DNA from: Saccharopolyspora pogona
GTDB lineage: Bacteria; Actinomycetota; Actinomycetes; Mycobacteriales; Pseudonocardiaceae
Length of the DNA stretch: 64,000 nucleotides
Direction: 5' to 3'
Assembly: GCF_014697215.1 (NCBI RefSeq)
Contig: NZ_CP031144.1
Span: 21,531-85,530 of the forward strand
Part shown: one piece after another, positions 23,732 to 32,832 of the stretch
Layout: every line of letters starts with the position of its first letter
Numbering within the stretch: position 1 is the first letter of the stretch
Notes under the pieces: generated by a model
Told to the model about the DNA's origin: nothing
What the model saw: only the letters and a program-made list of their open reading frames with translations
The model's database searches: none
Program-made: the position numbers and the translations under genes

Positions 23732-25185
23732 TGCCACCTCCGGTTGGTGTTGTGCACCCCGGAATCGAGCTCGGTTTGGGTGAGCTGAACCTGCACCGGG
23801 ATGCCCGGGCGCTGGCCGACCTTGATCAGGCAGTGCCCCTGACCAGGCGGTGGCGTTTCCTCGCTGAGGTCGTGATCCCAGGCGCCGGGCGTCGACCACT
23901 CGGTCAGCCGCCGCCGTTCCTCTTCGGAGTGCTGGACGACCTTGTTGAGATCATCGACTTCGCGCTGCGGCAACCCGAAGCTGATGACCGCGCCGGAGCG
24001 CTCGATGAAGCCCTTGGCCTTGGCACGGTCGGCTTCGTTGCTGATCGCGTCGGAGTCCAAGCTGAATGAGTGGGTGATGTAGGCGACCGCGGTCGCCCAC
24101 TCCCGGTTGATCCGGGTCATCTCGTCGAGGCGGTCGACCAGGCCGTGCCGCAGCACCCGCCACAACTCGTCCATCACGACGAAGAACCGCTTCTGCGGGG
24201 CCAGGCCCTCATCGGTGAGCCTGTTGGAGGCCTCGATCGCCCCGAATCCGTCCGACCAGCACGACAGCAGGACGGCGGCGGTCAGGCGGTGGTCGTGCAC
24301 CGCCAGGCCGGAGATGTCGATGCACACTGCCGGGGCGTCGACGTCGATGCGCACGCTGGTCGGGCGGCTGAAGGTGTCGCCGAGGGGGCCTTCGAGCAGG
24401 GCGAGCAGGGAGCGGTGCAGCGGGTCGACGGCCGCGCGGTACCTCTGATCCTCACCGCGGTCGAGGGTGTAGTGCCGCAGTTCGGCCGGGCCGGTCTCCA
24501 GCACGTGGATCAGGTCGCTGAGCAGCGGTGCGTCCTTGCCTTCGTGCGCGGTGTCGAGGATCCGCAGCGCGGCCGAGAGGATCGTTTCCTCGTGATCGCT
24601 GATCGGCGTACGGCGAATCAGCTCGATCAGGCTCGCGACCATGTGCAGCCGACGGCCGTGGATCTCCGAGCGCACTTGGGTGGCCGCGCCGTCGGACAAG
24701 CGCGGGATGATGCTGCCGAGGGCGCCGACGTCAAGAGGGTTGAGCGAGCCCAGCCCGCGGCCGAGCCGGACGACCTGACCGCCGAGCTGGCGCACCAGCT
24801 CGGCGTAGTCAGGACGCAAGTCGCCCAGGATCAACGGCACGACACCCTGGGCGGCGGTGCCGATCACCATCCGCCGCACCAGGGTGGACTTGCCCAGGCC
24901 AGGCCGACCGAGGACGTAGACGATCGGGGTCGACAGCAGCCGGGCCCGGCTGAACCAGGCCACCGGGTCAAAGCAGACGGAGGCGCCGGTGTCCTGGTGC
25001 ACGCCGATCGGGGTGCCGATGGTCGGCGAGCCGGCACCGACCGCCCACGGCCACAGACCGCAAACCTGCACCGACGTGCCCCGGTACTCGACCGGGCTGT
25101 CGACGAAGCTGGCGCGGCCGAGGCGGTGGCCGCGGTAACCGGTGCGGGTGAGCACCGGGCCGGGGGTGGTGGTCATCGTGGTCAC
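23728..25185 (-). CDS. VirB4-like conjugation ATPase
   Basis: 485 residues. Walker A GRPGLGKST at 93-101, then VPLILGDLRPDYAELVRQLG and a Walker B region FFVVMDELWRVLRHGLVDRL followed by YITHSFSLDS and VISFGLPQREVDDLN. This is the C-terminal ATPase half of VirB4/TraC-type proteins; the N-terminal half seems to be supplied by the neighbouring SCO6880-like protein. Energises pilus or channel assembly at the inner face of the membrane. Overlaps both neighbours by 4 bases. Confidence 0.82.
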   Translation of the reverse strand: MTTMTTTPGPVLTRTGYRGHRLGRASFVDSPVEYRGTSVQVCGLWPWAVGAGSPTIGTPIGVHQDTGASVCFDPVAWFSRARLLSTPIVYVLGRPGLGKSTLVRRMVIGTAAQGVVPLILGDLRPDYAELVRQLGGQVVRLGRGLGSLNPLDVGALGSIIPRLSDGAATQVRSEIHGRRLHMVASLIELIRRTPISDHEETILSAALRILDTAHEGKDAPLLSDLIHVLETGPAELRHYTLDRGEDQRYRAAVDPLHRSLLALLEGPLGDTFSRPTSVRIDVDAPAVCIDISGLAVHDHRLTAAVLLSCWSDGFGAIEASNRLTDEGLAPQKRFFVVMDELWRVLRHGLVDRLDEMTRINREWATAVAYITHSFSLDSDAISNEADRAKAKGFIERSGAVISFGLPQREVDDLNKVVQHSEEERRRLTEWSTPGAWDHDLSEETPPPGQGHCLIKVGQRPGIPVQVQLTQTELDSGVHNTNRRWQ

Positions 25186-26699
25186 TCCTCGAACAGGGTG
25201 CTGATCGTGGCGAAGGCATGCGGCAGCACGCCGACGCCGAGCCCGGCCGCGAACGCCGCGGACTGTCCTCCGTAGACGGTGCGCAGCCGCAGCCGCGCGG
25301 TCGCCGAGAGGTTGTGCAGCGTCCGGGTCGCCTGCGGCAGGTCCTCGAGTTCGATGACGGTGGCGGTGGCCAGCAGCGAGAAGGACACGATCCCGGCGCC
25401 GGAGGCTTCTTCATCGGTGGACTGCTGGGCGGCGCGCACATCGGCGTCGTCACGTGCGGACACGACCTTGCGCTTGGAGGCGTTGGTCTTGGCGTGGCGC
25501 AGGTCGCGCTCGACGATGGTCGCCGAGCGCCCCGGGTCGTGCGGGCGGTAGATCAGCGTCACGCGCTTGCGGTCGAAATCCATGTGCGGCGCGAGGAACT
25601 CGCGGAGCACGCTGGAGAGCACCGCGCCCCGCGGTGCCTCCTCCATCGCGAAGACGACGCTGTGCCCGGATCCGTGGATGTAGCGGTCGCGCAGCTCGTG
25701 TGCCGTGCCCGACGGTCCGGAGTTCTCCCAGGTGATGCCGGTGCCGAGCGCGGCGTGGCGGGCGGCGTCGGCATCGTCGGCCTCTGCCGGGTTGTAGGCG
25801 GCGAAGACCAGCTCGGCCAGCTGCTGTGCGGTCATCGGCCGGGCCGCTCCCGCACCGGTGAGCGCGAGTTCCTTGCCGAGCTCGGGCAGCCGGGAACCGA
25901 TCTCGACCGCCATCTCTTCCAGGCTGCGCGGTTTGGCGGCGTCGGAGACCTTTGATCGGAAGGTCAGCGCGACGCGGCTGATCACCTGTGCCGCGGCTAG
26001 CGGGTAGTCCTCTGCGGCCTCGCGCAGCACCTGCTTGGCCAGTGCTGGGCCGGAGGAGTTGTCGGTGAGCTTGGCGACCTCGGTGCGCAGCCGCTCGCCG
26101 GAGTCTGGTGCGGTTTCGATGGTCACGGCGACCCCGGCTAGGCCGGGGATCTGCCCGAGTTTGGCCAGCCAGCTGCCCCATCCGGCGACCCAGGTGTCCA
26201 CCGTGTCGCGATCCACGAGCTGGTCACCGGAGGCATCGCAGCGCAACACCGCGGTGTAGTGCCCTTGCTGGCGGATCAGGCCGAATGGCCGTCCGTAGGA
26301 GTCCTGGGCTTCGTGCATCTCGCTGGCGGCGAGGATGCCGGGAAGCCGGTGCTTGCCGCCGGGGACGAGCCCCAGCGGACCGTTGAGCAGCAGGTGCTGG
26401 CCGCGGCGGTGCCCACGTCTGTACGCCAGCCTGGCCACGGCGAGGCTGTAGACGCTGCGGCCGCCGACCTTGATCGCCAGCGGCGCCAGCCCCACGACAC
26501 CGATGCCGATCAGGATCCAGCCGAGCAGCGGCCAGAACATCATCGCGCTGAGGGCGAAGAGAACCCACACCAGCGCGATCACGGTGAACATGGTTCCCAG
26601 CCCGAGGAGGCCGGCGGTGCGTGGACGACGCCACTGGCCGTAGCGCGGTTCTGCCGCGACCGTTGCGGCCTGCCCTTGGTATTGCTGCATGTTGGTCAT
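25182..26699 (-). CDS. SCO6880-family membrane protein
   Basis: 505 residues. Two transmembrane helices at about residues 30-52 and 55-75 are followed by a large soluble region: SVYSLAVARLAYRRGHRRGQ, GQHLLLNGPLGLVPGG, an RYIHGSGHSVVFAMEEAPRG block and TLIYRPHDPGRSATIVERDL. It corresponds to the SCO6880 family, a fixed member of actinobacterial conjugation systems in which PrgI/VirB3-like membrane and VirB4 N-terminal-like parts appear to be fused. Overlap starts with both neighbours indicate tight co-translation. Confidence 0.78.
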   Translation of the reverse strand: MTNMQQYQGQAATVAAEPRYGQWRRPRTAGLLGLGTMFTVIALVWVLFALSAMMFWPLLGWILIGIGVVGLAPLAIKVGGRSVYSLAVARLAYRRGHRRGQHLLLNGPLGLVPGGKHRLPGILAASEMHEAQDSYGRPFGLIRQQGHYTAVLRCDASGDQLVDRDTVDTWVAGWGSWLAKLGQIPGLAGVAVTIETAPDSGERLRTEVAKLTDNSSGPALAKQVLREAAEDYPLAAAQVISRVALTFRSKVSDAAKPRSLEEMAVEIGSRLPELGKELALTGAGAARPMTAQQLAELVFAAYNPAEADDADAARHAALGTGITWENSGPSGTAHELRDRYIHGSGHSVVFAMEEAPRGAVLSSVLREFLAPHMDFDRKRVTLIYRPHDPGRSATIVERDLRHAKTNASKRKVVSARDDADVRAAQQSTDEEASGAGIVSFSLLATATVIELEDLPQATRTLHNLSATARLRLRTVYGGQSAAFAAGLGVGVLPHAFATISTLFEE

Positions 26700-27985
26700 G
26701 ACCGACGGCTCCTAGCTCCCGACGGTGCGCCTTTGTCCTGACCAGGGGATGTGGTGGCGGTCTGCGCACCGGATCGGGCCGCCTGAACCCCCTTCTGCGC
26801 GATGGCGGCGGCGGCCAGCACGCCACCAGTGGCAGCGGATCCTGCGGCGGCGCCCATCTTCGCCGCGCCGGCCGCTGCGGCCTTGCCGCCGCTGCCGGAG
26901 ATCAGCCCTGCGCCACGGCCGCCGCCAGCGCTACCGGCTGCACCGCCACCCGCTGCACCGGCCGACGTGCCACCGCCGTTGAACCGCGCGGCACGCCCAC
27001 CGCCACCGGAACCGCGGCCACCGCGGCTGCTCAACAGCCGCGCACCCGTTGCGGCGGCGGCACCCACAGCACCGCCGGCGGCCGCACCGGCTGACGAGCC
27101 GCCACTGATGGAGGCCACTACCGGGGTGATCAGCCGCATCAGCGCAGGCAGCGCGAGCACGCTGATGATGAGCATGAAGACGCCGAGGAACGGGCCCACC
27201 ACGAAGTCGCCTTTGGACACGCTCCAGAACGAGCCCGCGAAGCACACACCAGCGGTGGGCTTCCACGCGCCGAACGCGAACACCCAGGCGAGGAGCTTGT
27301 CGCGTCCTTCACGGGCAGTCCCGCCGCCGATCGCGGCCGCGGCGGAGAACGGCAGTGCACCAGCGAGCAGCACCAGGCACGCCGAGCGCGCGAAGGACAT
27401 GAAGATCTGGGCCATCCCAGCGAACACGCCGAACAGACAGAGGATGAGCATCAGCATCGAGCCAAGCGGCCCGAAGAGCCCGACCCCGGTGAATTGGTCC
27501 ATCGCCGCAGCGAAGTCCGGGCCCGTGGCGCGGGTGATGATCCACGAAGCGAACTGATCACCCGCGATGGTGACCGCGGAGATTCCCGCTGTGCCGCCGG
27601 CGCTGATCAGGATCCACTTGGCGATGTCCTTAGTCAGATCACGCAGCGGCGTTTCACCGTCGCGCGCCAGAGCGAGACGTCCAGCCGCGATGATCATGCC
27701 GAACATCGCCGCGGCCAGCATGTAGAAGGACAGGTGCCGCTGGATCTCGGCGACGGTGCCCGACGACCCGGTCAGGCCAGGGGTCGGGAAGTCGACCCAC
27801 CAGGTCACCATCGTCTTGACCACCCAGGCGTAGGCCTCGCGCATCGCCTGGGCCGTCGAGTTCAGAAACGCGTTCCCGGCCGACGCGGCGGCCTCACCGG
27901 CAACCCCGCCGATGATGGCAGGGGCAGCCAGCGCCGGGTTCGCGGCGCAGACCGCGACCATCTCCGGGGTGTCGCACATTCCCAT
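26696..27985 (-). CDS. VirB6/TrbL-like polytopic membrane protein
   Basis: 429 residues. A helical N-terminus (PALAAPAIIGGVAGEAAASA), about six transmembrane segments between residues 90 and 310 (for example LSFYMLAAAMFGMIIAAGRL and MLMLILCLFGVFAGMAQIFM), then a 120-residue Gly/Ala/Ser-rich tail of very low complexity. Topology and place in the operon fit the VirB6/TrbL channel component. The repetitive tail is long compared with proteobacterial VirB6. Confidence 0.72.
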   Translation of the reverse strand: MGMCDTPEMVAVCAANPALAAPAIIGGVAGEAAASAGNAFLNSTAQAMREAYAWVVKTMVTWWVDFPTPGLTGSSGTVAEIQRHLSFYMLAAAMFGMIIAAGRLALARDGETPLRDLTKDIAKWILISAGGTAGISAVTIAGDQFASWIITRATGPDFAAAMDQFTGVGLFGPLGSMLMLILCLFGVFAGMAQIFMSFARSACLVLLAGALPFSAAAAIGGGTAREGRDKLLAWVFAFGAWKPTAGVCFAGSFWSVSKGDFVVGPFLGVFMLIISVLALPALMRLITPVVASISGGSSAGAAAGGAVGAAAATGARLLSSRGGRGSGGGGRAARFNGGGTSAGAAGGGAAGSAGGGRGAGLISGSGGKAAAAGAAKMGAAAGSAATGGVLAAAAIAQKGVQAARSGAQTATTSPGQDKGAPSGARSRRS

Positions 27986-27988
27986 CGA

Positions 27989-28684
27989 TCACACCCCCGA
28001 CCACGGCGTGTAGAAGGACAGGTCCTTCAGCGGTGTCACCGTCGAGCTGGCCGATCCGTTGGGCTGCAGTTCCAGCCGCCAGTCTCCGTCGACCCAGCGC
28101 ACCGTCACCGTGGAGCCCATCAGCGCACCCGTCCCGGACTTCGAGGCGAATTGGATCACCGCGGTGTTGATGTCGTAGGTGACGAACCGGAACCCCGCCA
28201 CCTGCATCGCTTCGTTGTCGCCCAGGCTGGGGTCGGTCACGGTGCTGCGCGCCTTGATGAAGGCCTCCTTGCCGGGTCCGTCGAGGACCTGGCGGTCGAC
28301 GACCTCACGCCACCCGTCGCCCGGGGTGAGCAGCATCCGGGTGTTGATGTTCCAGGCGGCGATCAGCGCCCCCACCGGAGATCGCTGGTAGCCCTCCGCC
28401 GCCGGGCTGCCCTGGCTCCGGGGGCCGGCCTCCGTGGAGTCCGGCACCGCAACCCGGCCGACGAGCGACCACTGCGCCGCAGGGCCCTCGACCGGCAGTC
28501 CCTGCTCGCCGCTGGGGGCGTCATCTGGCTGCGCGGTGGAGGGGGCGGGACGTGCGGGCGGCGCCACCACGTCGGCGGGGGCGGCGGATTCCTTCCCCCC
28601 GAACACCAGGAGCAGGCCGCCGAGCACCAGCACACTGCCGACGACCACCGCGGCCGCGATCAAGGTCCACTTCTTCCGCATCAT
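27989..28684 (-). CDS. bitopic transfer protein, possible VirB8-like
   Basis: 231 residues from ATG at 28684 (GAGGA upstream). One N-terminal transmembrane helix (KWTLIAAAVVVGSVLVLGGL), a Pro/Ala-rich linker, then a globular domain with PVGALIAAWNINTRMLL, GFRFVTYDINTAVIQFASKS and VRWVDGDWRLELQPNG. One helix plus an NTF2-like-sized extracytoplasmic domain in a transfer operon is the arrangement of VirB8/TcpC; the assignment rests on topology and position. 3 bases before the VirB6-like start. Confidence 0.55.
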   Translation of the reverse strand: MMRKKWTLIAAAVVVGSVLVLGGLLLVFGGKESAAPADVVAPPARPAPSTAQPDDAPSGEQGLPVEGPAAQWSLVGRVAVPDSTEAGPRSQGSPAAEGYQRSPVGALIAAWNINTRMLLTPGDGWREVVDRQVLDGPGKEAFIKARSTVTDPSLGDNEAMQVAGFRFVTYDINTAVIQFASKSGTGALMGSTVTVRWVDGDWRLELQPNGSASSTVTPLKDLSFYTPWSGV

Positions 28685-28698
28685 CTGTTTGTCCTCAC

Positions 28699-28986
28699 TC
28701 AGCCGAACGTGGCCAGACCTGCGGCGAGCCCGAAGATGTTGCTGAGCACGATGCAGGCGACCAACGGTTTCCACACGCCTGTGGCCTCATCGCCGCCGCC
28801 GAAGCCCTGGCGGTGGCTGATCGCCATCTTCGCGGCGAAAAGCGCAATACCGCCGATGCAGCACGCGAAGCCGATCCACAAGCCCCATTGCATAAGCAGC
28901 ATGATCTTTTCCGAGCCGGGCGGGGCAATCGGTCCGCCCGGATTGGGCATCTGCGCGGCCACCGCCACGGCGAGCTGAACGAACAT
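28699..28986 (-). CDS. small two-helix membrane protein, possible pilin
   Basis: 95 residues. A short N-terminal hydrophobic region, Pro/Gly-rich PNPGGPIAPPGSEKI, then two transmembrane helices (MQWGLWIGFACCIGGIALFA and WKPLVACIVLSNIFGLAAGL) joined by a GGGD loop. Size and topology resemble VirB2/TrbC-type pilin subunits. Confidence 0.55.
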   Translation of the reverse strand: MFVQLAVAVAAQMPNPGGPIAPPGSEKIMLLMQWGLWIGFACCIGGIALFAAKMAISHRQGFGGGDEATGVWKPLVACIVLSNIFGLAAGLATFG

Positions 28987-29002
28987 TGCTGACTCCTTGG
29001 TC

Positions 29003-29629
29003 TTAGCGCTGGGACGACGTCGCGCAGCCGGTGAGCTGGGCGAGGTCCTGGGCGAGGCGGGTCACGGGCGCCGGGAGCGGCCCGGCCGTCGGATCGGGCC
29101 GAGCGGATCGCCACTCCGTGATCCACGGGATTTGCCAAGCCCGCGGATATGCCCTGGACACAACCTTCGTGAACTGCCGAACGGCCGAATCCGGCCGAAC
29201 CGGCGCATCGGCGACGAGCACCAGGCCGAGCACCGAGATGCTGGCCGGGATCAGCCCGGTGATCGCCTGACGGGCGAAGTCCTGCGCGTGCACGAGGCCG
29301 TCACTGTGGTTGCGGGCGACGACGACAACGAACGGCGATTGCCCACCGCCGCCGGCGGGCAGTTGCCGCCGCGCATCCCCCGCCAGCCGCGGCATCGCGT
29401 GCACGAGCGTGCTCACGCCCGCACCGCCGTGCAGGCCGACCAGCCACACCCACGGGTTGCTGTGGCCGGCGTCCGGCCACGGCTGCACGGCCCCGTTCCA
29501 GGCGCGTACCTGCCTCCATCCGGGCGGGGGCTCGACTCCAGCGCAGCCGGCCCGCTCAGCGTTCGCTGCTGCGGTCGACGAGGCCCACGTGAACGGGGCC
29601 AACGTCTCCGGGATTTCAACTGCTGTCAC
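29003..29629 (-). CDS. P-loop-like conjugation-associated protein (DUF6668-like)
   Basis: 208 residues from GTG at 29629. WVWLVGLHGGAGVSTLVHAM is a P-loop-like GxxGGxGxST element, then FVVVVARNHSDGLVHAQDFA, VLGLVLVADAPVRP and a C-terminal VTRLAQDLAQLTG helix. Resembles the actinobacterial group called DUF6668, found at the head of transfer operons. Could be a small MinD/ParA-like switch. First gene of the minus-strand operon, so the operon promoter lies in 29630-29776. Confidence 0.6.
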   Translation of the reverse strand: MTAVEIPETLAPFTWASSTAAANAERAGCAGVEPPPGWRQVRAWNGAVQPWPDAGHSNPWVWLVGLHGGAGVSTLVHAMPRLAGDARRQLPAGGGGQSPFVVVVARNHSDGLVHAQDFARQAITGLIPASISVLGLVLVADAPVRPDSAVRQFTKVVSRAYPRAWQIPWITEWRSARPDPTAGPLPAPVTRLAQDLAQLTGCATSSQR

Positions 29630-29776
29630 ATGTTCAAACTACAACATTCTGCTACGAGATGCACGAACTGTTGTACATAGTTCAAATTGCTGCATACTGT
29701 GGCGGGGTGTCGCGATCGATCGGGAAGCGCACGCGAGAATCCACGACGACAGACGAGGTCGACCGAAAGATGGCCA
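29630..29776. promoter_or_regulatory. divergent promoter region of the two transfer arms
   Basis: AT-richer gap between the minus-strand operon and the HTH gene. GTTCAAA occurs twice (near 29633 and 29679) and ACAACA/TGTTGT-type dyads surround 29640-29677. On the plus strand TTGTAC near 29674 and CATACT near 29695 are spaced like a sigma-70-type promoter. Confidence 0.45.
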
Positions 29777-30025
29777 ATGAGCGAGAAACAGCAGGGCGAG
29801 ACGCCCGGAAGCTGGGAAGAGCAGGTCGCGGGTCTGGAAGAGCTGCTGACCGCGAAGGAAGCGGCGATCGTGCTTCGCATGCACCCGGTGACCGTCCGCA
29901 GGCTCGCGGCCGAGGGGGACATCCCCGGCACCAAGATCGGCAACGAGTGGCGCTTCCGAAAGTCGGCCCTGCTCAAGTTGTTGCAGGTCGAGCTCGACAC
30001 GCCGCCAGAGGCATCGCAGGAGTAG
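29777..30025 (+). CDS. excisionase-type HTH protein
   Basis: 82 residues. LLTAKEAAIVLRMHPVTVRR then EGDIPGTKIGNEWRFRKSAL is the canonical MerR/Xis winged helix. Transcribed divergently from the minus-strand transfer operon, hence a likely local regulator of both arms; such proteins can also serve as recombination directionality factors. Confidence 0.75.
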   Translation: MSEKQQGETPGSWEEQVAGLEELLTAKEAAIVLRMHPVTVRRLAAEGDIPGTKIGNEWRFRKSALLKLLQVELDTPPEASQE

Positions 30026-30516
30026 CCCTGCTGGTGGCGGGGTGCGGCGGTGGCAGCACGCCACCCGCCGCACCGCCACCACCTCCGGCCGTCCCCGCGA
30101 CGCAGGGCGACCCGCAAAGCTCGTGCGACGGGCTCGCACTTGCGTGGCTGGCCGCCGACACCACCACCGACACAGGGCCGGACGCCGCCCGCCACCGCGC
30201 CGCCGAGCAGTACGGCACCCCGCGCCTGCAACAGCAGATCGGCGACGCCGACCCGACCCGACCCGATGCACAGTGGAGCGAGTGGAGCGCCCACCGCGCC
30301 CGCATCATCACCGCGACCGGCACCTACAACGGCGAAGCGCCTCCCACTCCCGGCGAGGGCGACCGCGGCCGGTTTGCCGCCACCCTCACCACCCGCACCG
30401 CCACCGGCGCCGACGGCTGGAACTCTCCCCTTCCGGATGTGGTGGTCTACTGCACGCTGGTCGAGCAGGCCGGGCAGTGGCGCGTCGACGACCTGCAGAC
30501 CGGGATCGCCCAGTGA
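29947..30516 (+). CDS. lipoprotein of the transfer operon
   Basis: About 189 residues. A lipobox (LLVAGC) with Cys near residue 33 from the proposed GTG, then Gly/Ser and Pro/Ala spacers and a compact domain (SSCDGLALAWLAADTTTDTG, then RIITATGTYNG, VVVYCTLVEQAGQWRVDDLQ). The start is uncertain because the signal peptide overlaps the end of the HTH gene; GTG at 29947 is the nearest acceptable codon. Couples to the next gene through a GTGA overlap, so an envelope anchor for the wall hydrolase is plausible. Confidence 0.6.
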   Translation: MALPKVGPAQVVAGRARHAARGIAGVALLVAGCGGGSTPPAAPPPPPAVPATQGDPQSSCDGLALAWLAADTTTDTGPDAARHRAAEQYGTPRLQQQIGDADPTRPDAQWSEWSAHRARIITATGTYNGEAPPTPGEGDRGRFAATLTTRTATGADGWNSPLPDVVVYCTLVEQAGQWRVDDLQTGIAQ

Positions 30517-31550
30517 CCGCCGGCAAAACCTCCACGCTGGTCGGTGGAGGCGTCGCCGCAGTGGGCATGCTCGGGATGATGCTGGGCATCGTGCTGGGAG
30601 GCTCGGCCCAGATCAACCTCGCCGACCTGGGCACCGTCGGCATCGGTAGCCAGCTCAAGCCCGGTGTCGTGCCTGCGCAGTACGTCGAGCTGGTGCAGCG
30701 CGCCGGGAGCCAGTGCCCCGAGATCACGCCGCCGCTGATCGCCGCGCAGATCGATCAGGAAAGCAAGTGGGACCCGACCGCCGGCAGCGGCAAGGGCGCG
30801 CAGGGGATCGCGCAGTTCATGCCGGGCACCTGGCGCACCTATGGCCGTGACGAGAACGGCGACGGGTTGGCCAACGTCTACGACCCGGCCGACGCCATCC
30901 CCGCTCAAGGCCGCATGATGTGCGAGCTGATCGACACGATGAAGGGCTGGCTGAAAGCAGGGAAAGTCGAAGGCGATCTCGTCGACTTGGCCCTGGCCGG
31001 CTACAACGCCGGTCCGGGCGGACCCAACAGCGACAAGGGCGTGTACGTCCACGGCGGAGTTCCGCCTTACGCCGAGACCCAGACCTACATCAAGCGGATC
31101 CGGAAACTGGCCGCAGAGTACGCCCAGCCCGCGCCGACCGTGCCGGCAGGAAACGGGGCCGGGTGGGTCACTCCGGCGGCCGGCCGCTGTAGCTCGCCGT
31201 TCGGGCCGCGATGGGGGACGTTCCACCGGGGACAGGACATCGCAGGTCCGATCGGCACGCCGATCCTCGCCGCTTCCGCCGGCACCGTCATCGCCTCTGG
31301 TCCCGCGTCCGGCTACGGCCTGTGGGTGAAGATCCAGCACCCCGGCGGGGTCGTCACGATCTACGGCCACAACAACCGCAACACGGTCGCGGTCGGGCAG
31401 CAGGTCGCCGCCGGCCAGCAGGTCGCCGAGATCGGCGACCGGGGCCAGTCCACCGGACCCCACCTGCACTACCAGGTCGAGGTCAACGGCCAGCCCGTCG
31501 ATCCGGTCAGTTGGCACCAGCAGCAGGGAGCGCCGCCGTTGTGCGGCTGA
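30513..31550 (+). CDS. SLT lytic transglycosylase fused to M23 peptidase
   Basis: 345 residues from GTG. An N-terminal membrane segment (GVAAVGMLGMMLGIVLGGSA), a transglycosylase domain with IAAQIDQESKWDPTAGS (catalytic Glu), GIAQFMPGTW and DLALAGYNAGPGG, then an M23 endopeptidase domain with RWGTFHRGQDIAGPIGTPIL (metal His and Asp) and TGPHLHYQVEVNG (HxH). Such double hydrolases open the thick Gram-positive wall for the channel, like VirB1/TcpG-type proteins. Both active sites look complete. Confidence 0.9.
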   Translation: MTAGKTSTLVGGGVAAVGMLGMMLGIVLGGSAQINLADLGTVGIGSQLKPGVVPAQYVELVQRAGSQCPEITPPLIAAQIDQESKWDPTAGSGKGAQGIAQFMPGTWRTYGRDENGDGLANVYDPADAIPAQGRMMCELIDTMKGWLKAGKVEGDLVDLALAGYNAGPGGPNSDKGVYVHGGVPPYAETQTYIKRIRKLAAEYAQPAPTVPAGNGAGWVTPAAGRCSSPFGPRWGTFHRGQDIAGPIGTPILAASAGTVIASGPASGYGLWVKIQHPGGVVTIYGHNNRNTVAVGQQVAAGQQVAEIGDRGQSTGPHLHYQVEVNGQPVDPVSWHQQQGAPPLCG

Positions 31551-31556
31551 TCACCC

Positions 31557-32021
31557 ATGACCGAGCTCGCGAATCTCCTGCTGATCGCCGCACCGACCGT
31601 GCTGGCGGTGTGGATCACCACGCACCAGGTCGCGGTGTGGTGGCGACGTCGCCGCCCCGCGTACCACGATCTCGCCCCCGACCTGCGAGCCATCCGCACC
31701 GAACGCCGTACGAGCCCGCGCGACGAATCCCGGCTGTTGCTGACCTGCTACGGCCCGGCCGCCGCCGACGAAATCGCCTGGCAGCGCCGGGTCGCTGACG
31801 TCGAGGACGCCATCGAAACCGCGCTGCTGCGCGCCGGAACCGACGACGCCGCAGCACTGGCCTTGCGCCACGACCAGGGCCACGACACCGCCGGGCGGTG
31901 GCTGTGCTGGACGATCCCCGCCCCGCACGGCCCCCAAGTGATGCGCGTGCTGCCGCGCCTGCTGACCAACCGCGGCCGTTTCACCGCCGACTACCACCTG
32001 GTACTCGGCGAACCCCGATGA
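31557..32021 (+). CDS. membrane-anchored hypothetical protein
   Basis: 154 residues. One N-terminal transmembrane helix (LANLLLIAAPTVLAVWITTH) then a soluble domain ending WLCWTIPAPHGPQVMRVLPR. The CWxIPxPHGP block recurs in the protein at 34172 (CWAIPGPHGPALLTILSERL), so the two share a domain. Start is 6 bases after the hydrolase stop. Confidence 0.6.
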   Translation: MTELANLLLIAAPTVLAVWITTHQVAVWWRRRRPAYHDLAPDLRAIRTERRTSPRDESRLLLTCYGPAAADEIAWQRRVADVEDAIETALLRAGTDDAAALALRHDQGHDTAGRWLCWTIPAPHGPQVMRVLPRLLTNRGRFTADYHLVLGEPR

Positions 32022-32039
32022 ACGAGAAGGAGTTGCTCC

Positions 32040-32564
32040 ATGGCTGTGAAGACTGTTTTCAAGATCACCTACCGGCAGTGTGGCCACACCGAGGAGAAGG
32101 ATCTCAGTAAGAAAAAGGCCGCCGACCGGGCCGGGTTCGCAAGGTGGCTGGAGCAGAAGGCCACCTGCACCGACTGCTGGCGGGCCGAACAAGGGCACCC
32201 GCCCCGCGGCGAATGGATCGAGGACAGAGCCCAATGGCTCGCTACCAAACGCGAGCAGGAGAACCAGGATGCCGAGCAGTGGGCCAAGGACGCCCAGATG
32301 CCGCCGCTCAACGGCAGCGAGAAGGCCGTGGCCTGGGCCAGCCGGGTGCGCCACCAGGCCCTGCGCGAGCTCTACATCTGGGCTGTCCAGGACGATCACG
32401 CCCCTGACGACTACGACCTTGCCGAGGAGACCGCGCGAACGATCGACCGCGCGAGCTGGTGGCTCGACCAGCGCAAGCAGATCGAGGACGACCCCGGGGC
32501 GCTGCTGGAGTTGCTGCAGTCGGCCGCCGACGGGGGCGGCGTCGACTGCGAAAACACCTACTGA
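32040..32564 (+). CDS. hypothetical protein with CxxC site
   Basis: 174 residues from ATG after GAAGGAG. N-terminal FKITYRQCGHTEEKDLSKKK and ATCTDCWRAEQG could form a small zinc ribbon; the rest is helical (EKAVAWASRVRHQALRELYI). No family recognised. Confidence 0.6.
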   Translation: MAVKTVFKITYRQCGHTEEKDLSKKKAADRAGFARWLEQKATCTDCWRAEQGHPPRGEWIEDRAQWLATKREQENQDAEQWAKDAQMPPLNGSEKAVAWASRVRHQALRELYIWAVQDDHAPDDYDLAEETARTIDRASWWLDQRKQIEDDPGALLELLQSAADGGGVDCENTY

Positions 32565-32586
32565 CGAACTGACGAGGAGAAACACA

Positions 32587-32832
32587 ATGCCCGGCCCGAT
32601 CAGCGCAGAACAGATGCAAACCGCCATCGCCCACGGCACCGCAACGCCGCTGCTGCCCGAGGGCGTGCCCGGCCCGATCCACCACAGTGGACAGTGGTGG
32701 TGCATCCCCCACGGCGACGCCGACTACCAGCCCGTTTCCGGTGAACAGGCCGCCGAGCTCGACCAGTTCGCCGAGCGCCTGGCCGCCGGAGCCCAGGCAC
32801 TCCAGCGCGCCCAGGGGCAATCATGGCGATGA
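32587..32832 (+). CDS. hypothetical 81-residue protein
   Basis: ATG with GAGGAG upstream. GPIHHSGQWWCIPHGDADYQ in the middle, helical C-terminus (EQAAELDQFAERLAAGAQAL). Overlaps the following gene by 10 bases. Confidence 0.6.
   Translation: MPGPISAEQMQTAIAHGTATPLLPEGVPGPIHHSGQWWCIPHGDADYQPVSGEQAAELDQFAERLAAGAQALQRAQGQSWR

Noticed and set aside
21914..25275. Long plus-strand frames antisense to the coupling-protein and VirB4-like genes
   Set aside because: The minus-strand frames carry Walker motifs and 4-base overlaps; the plus frames have no domain.
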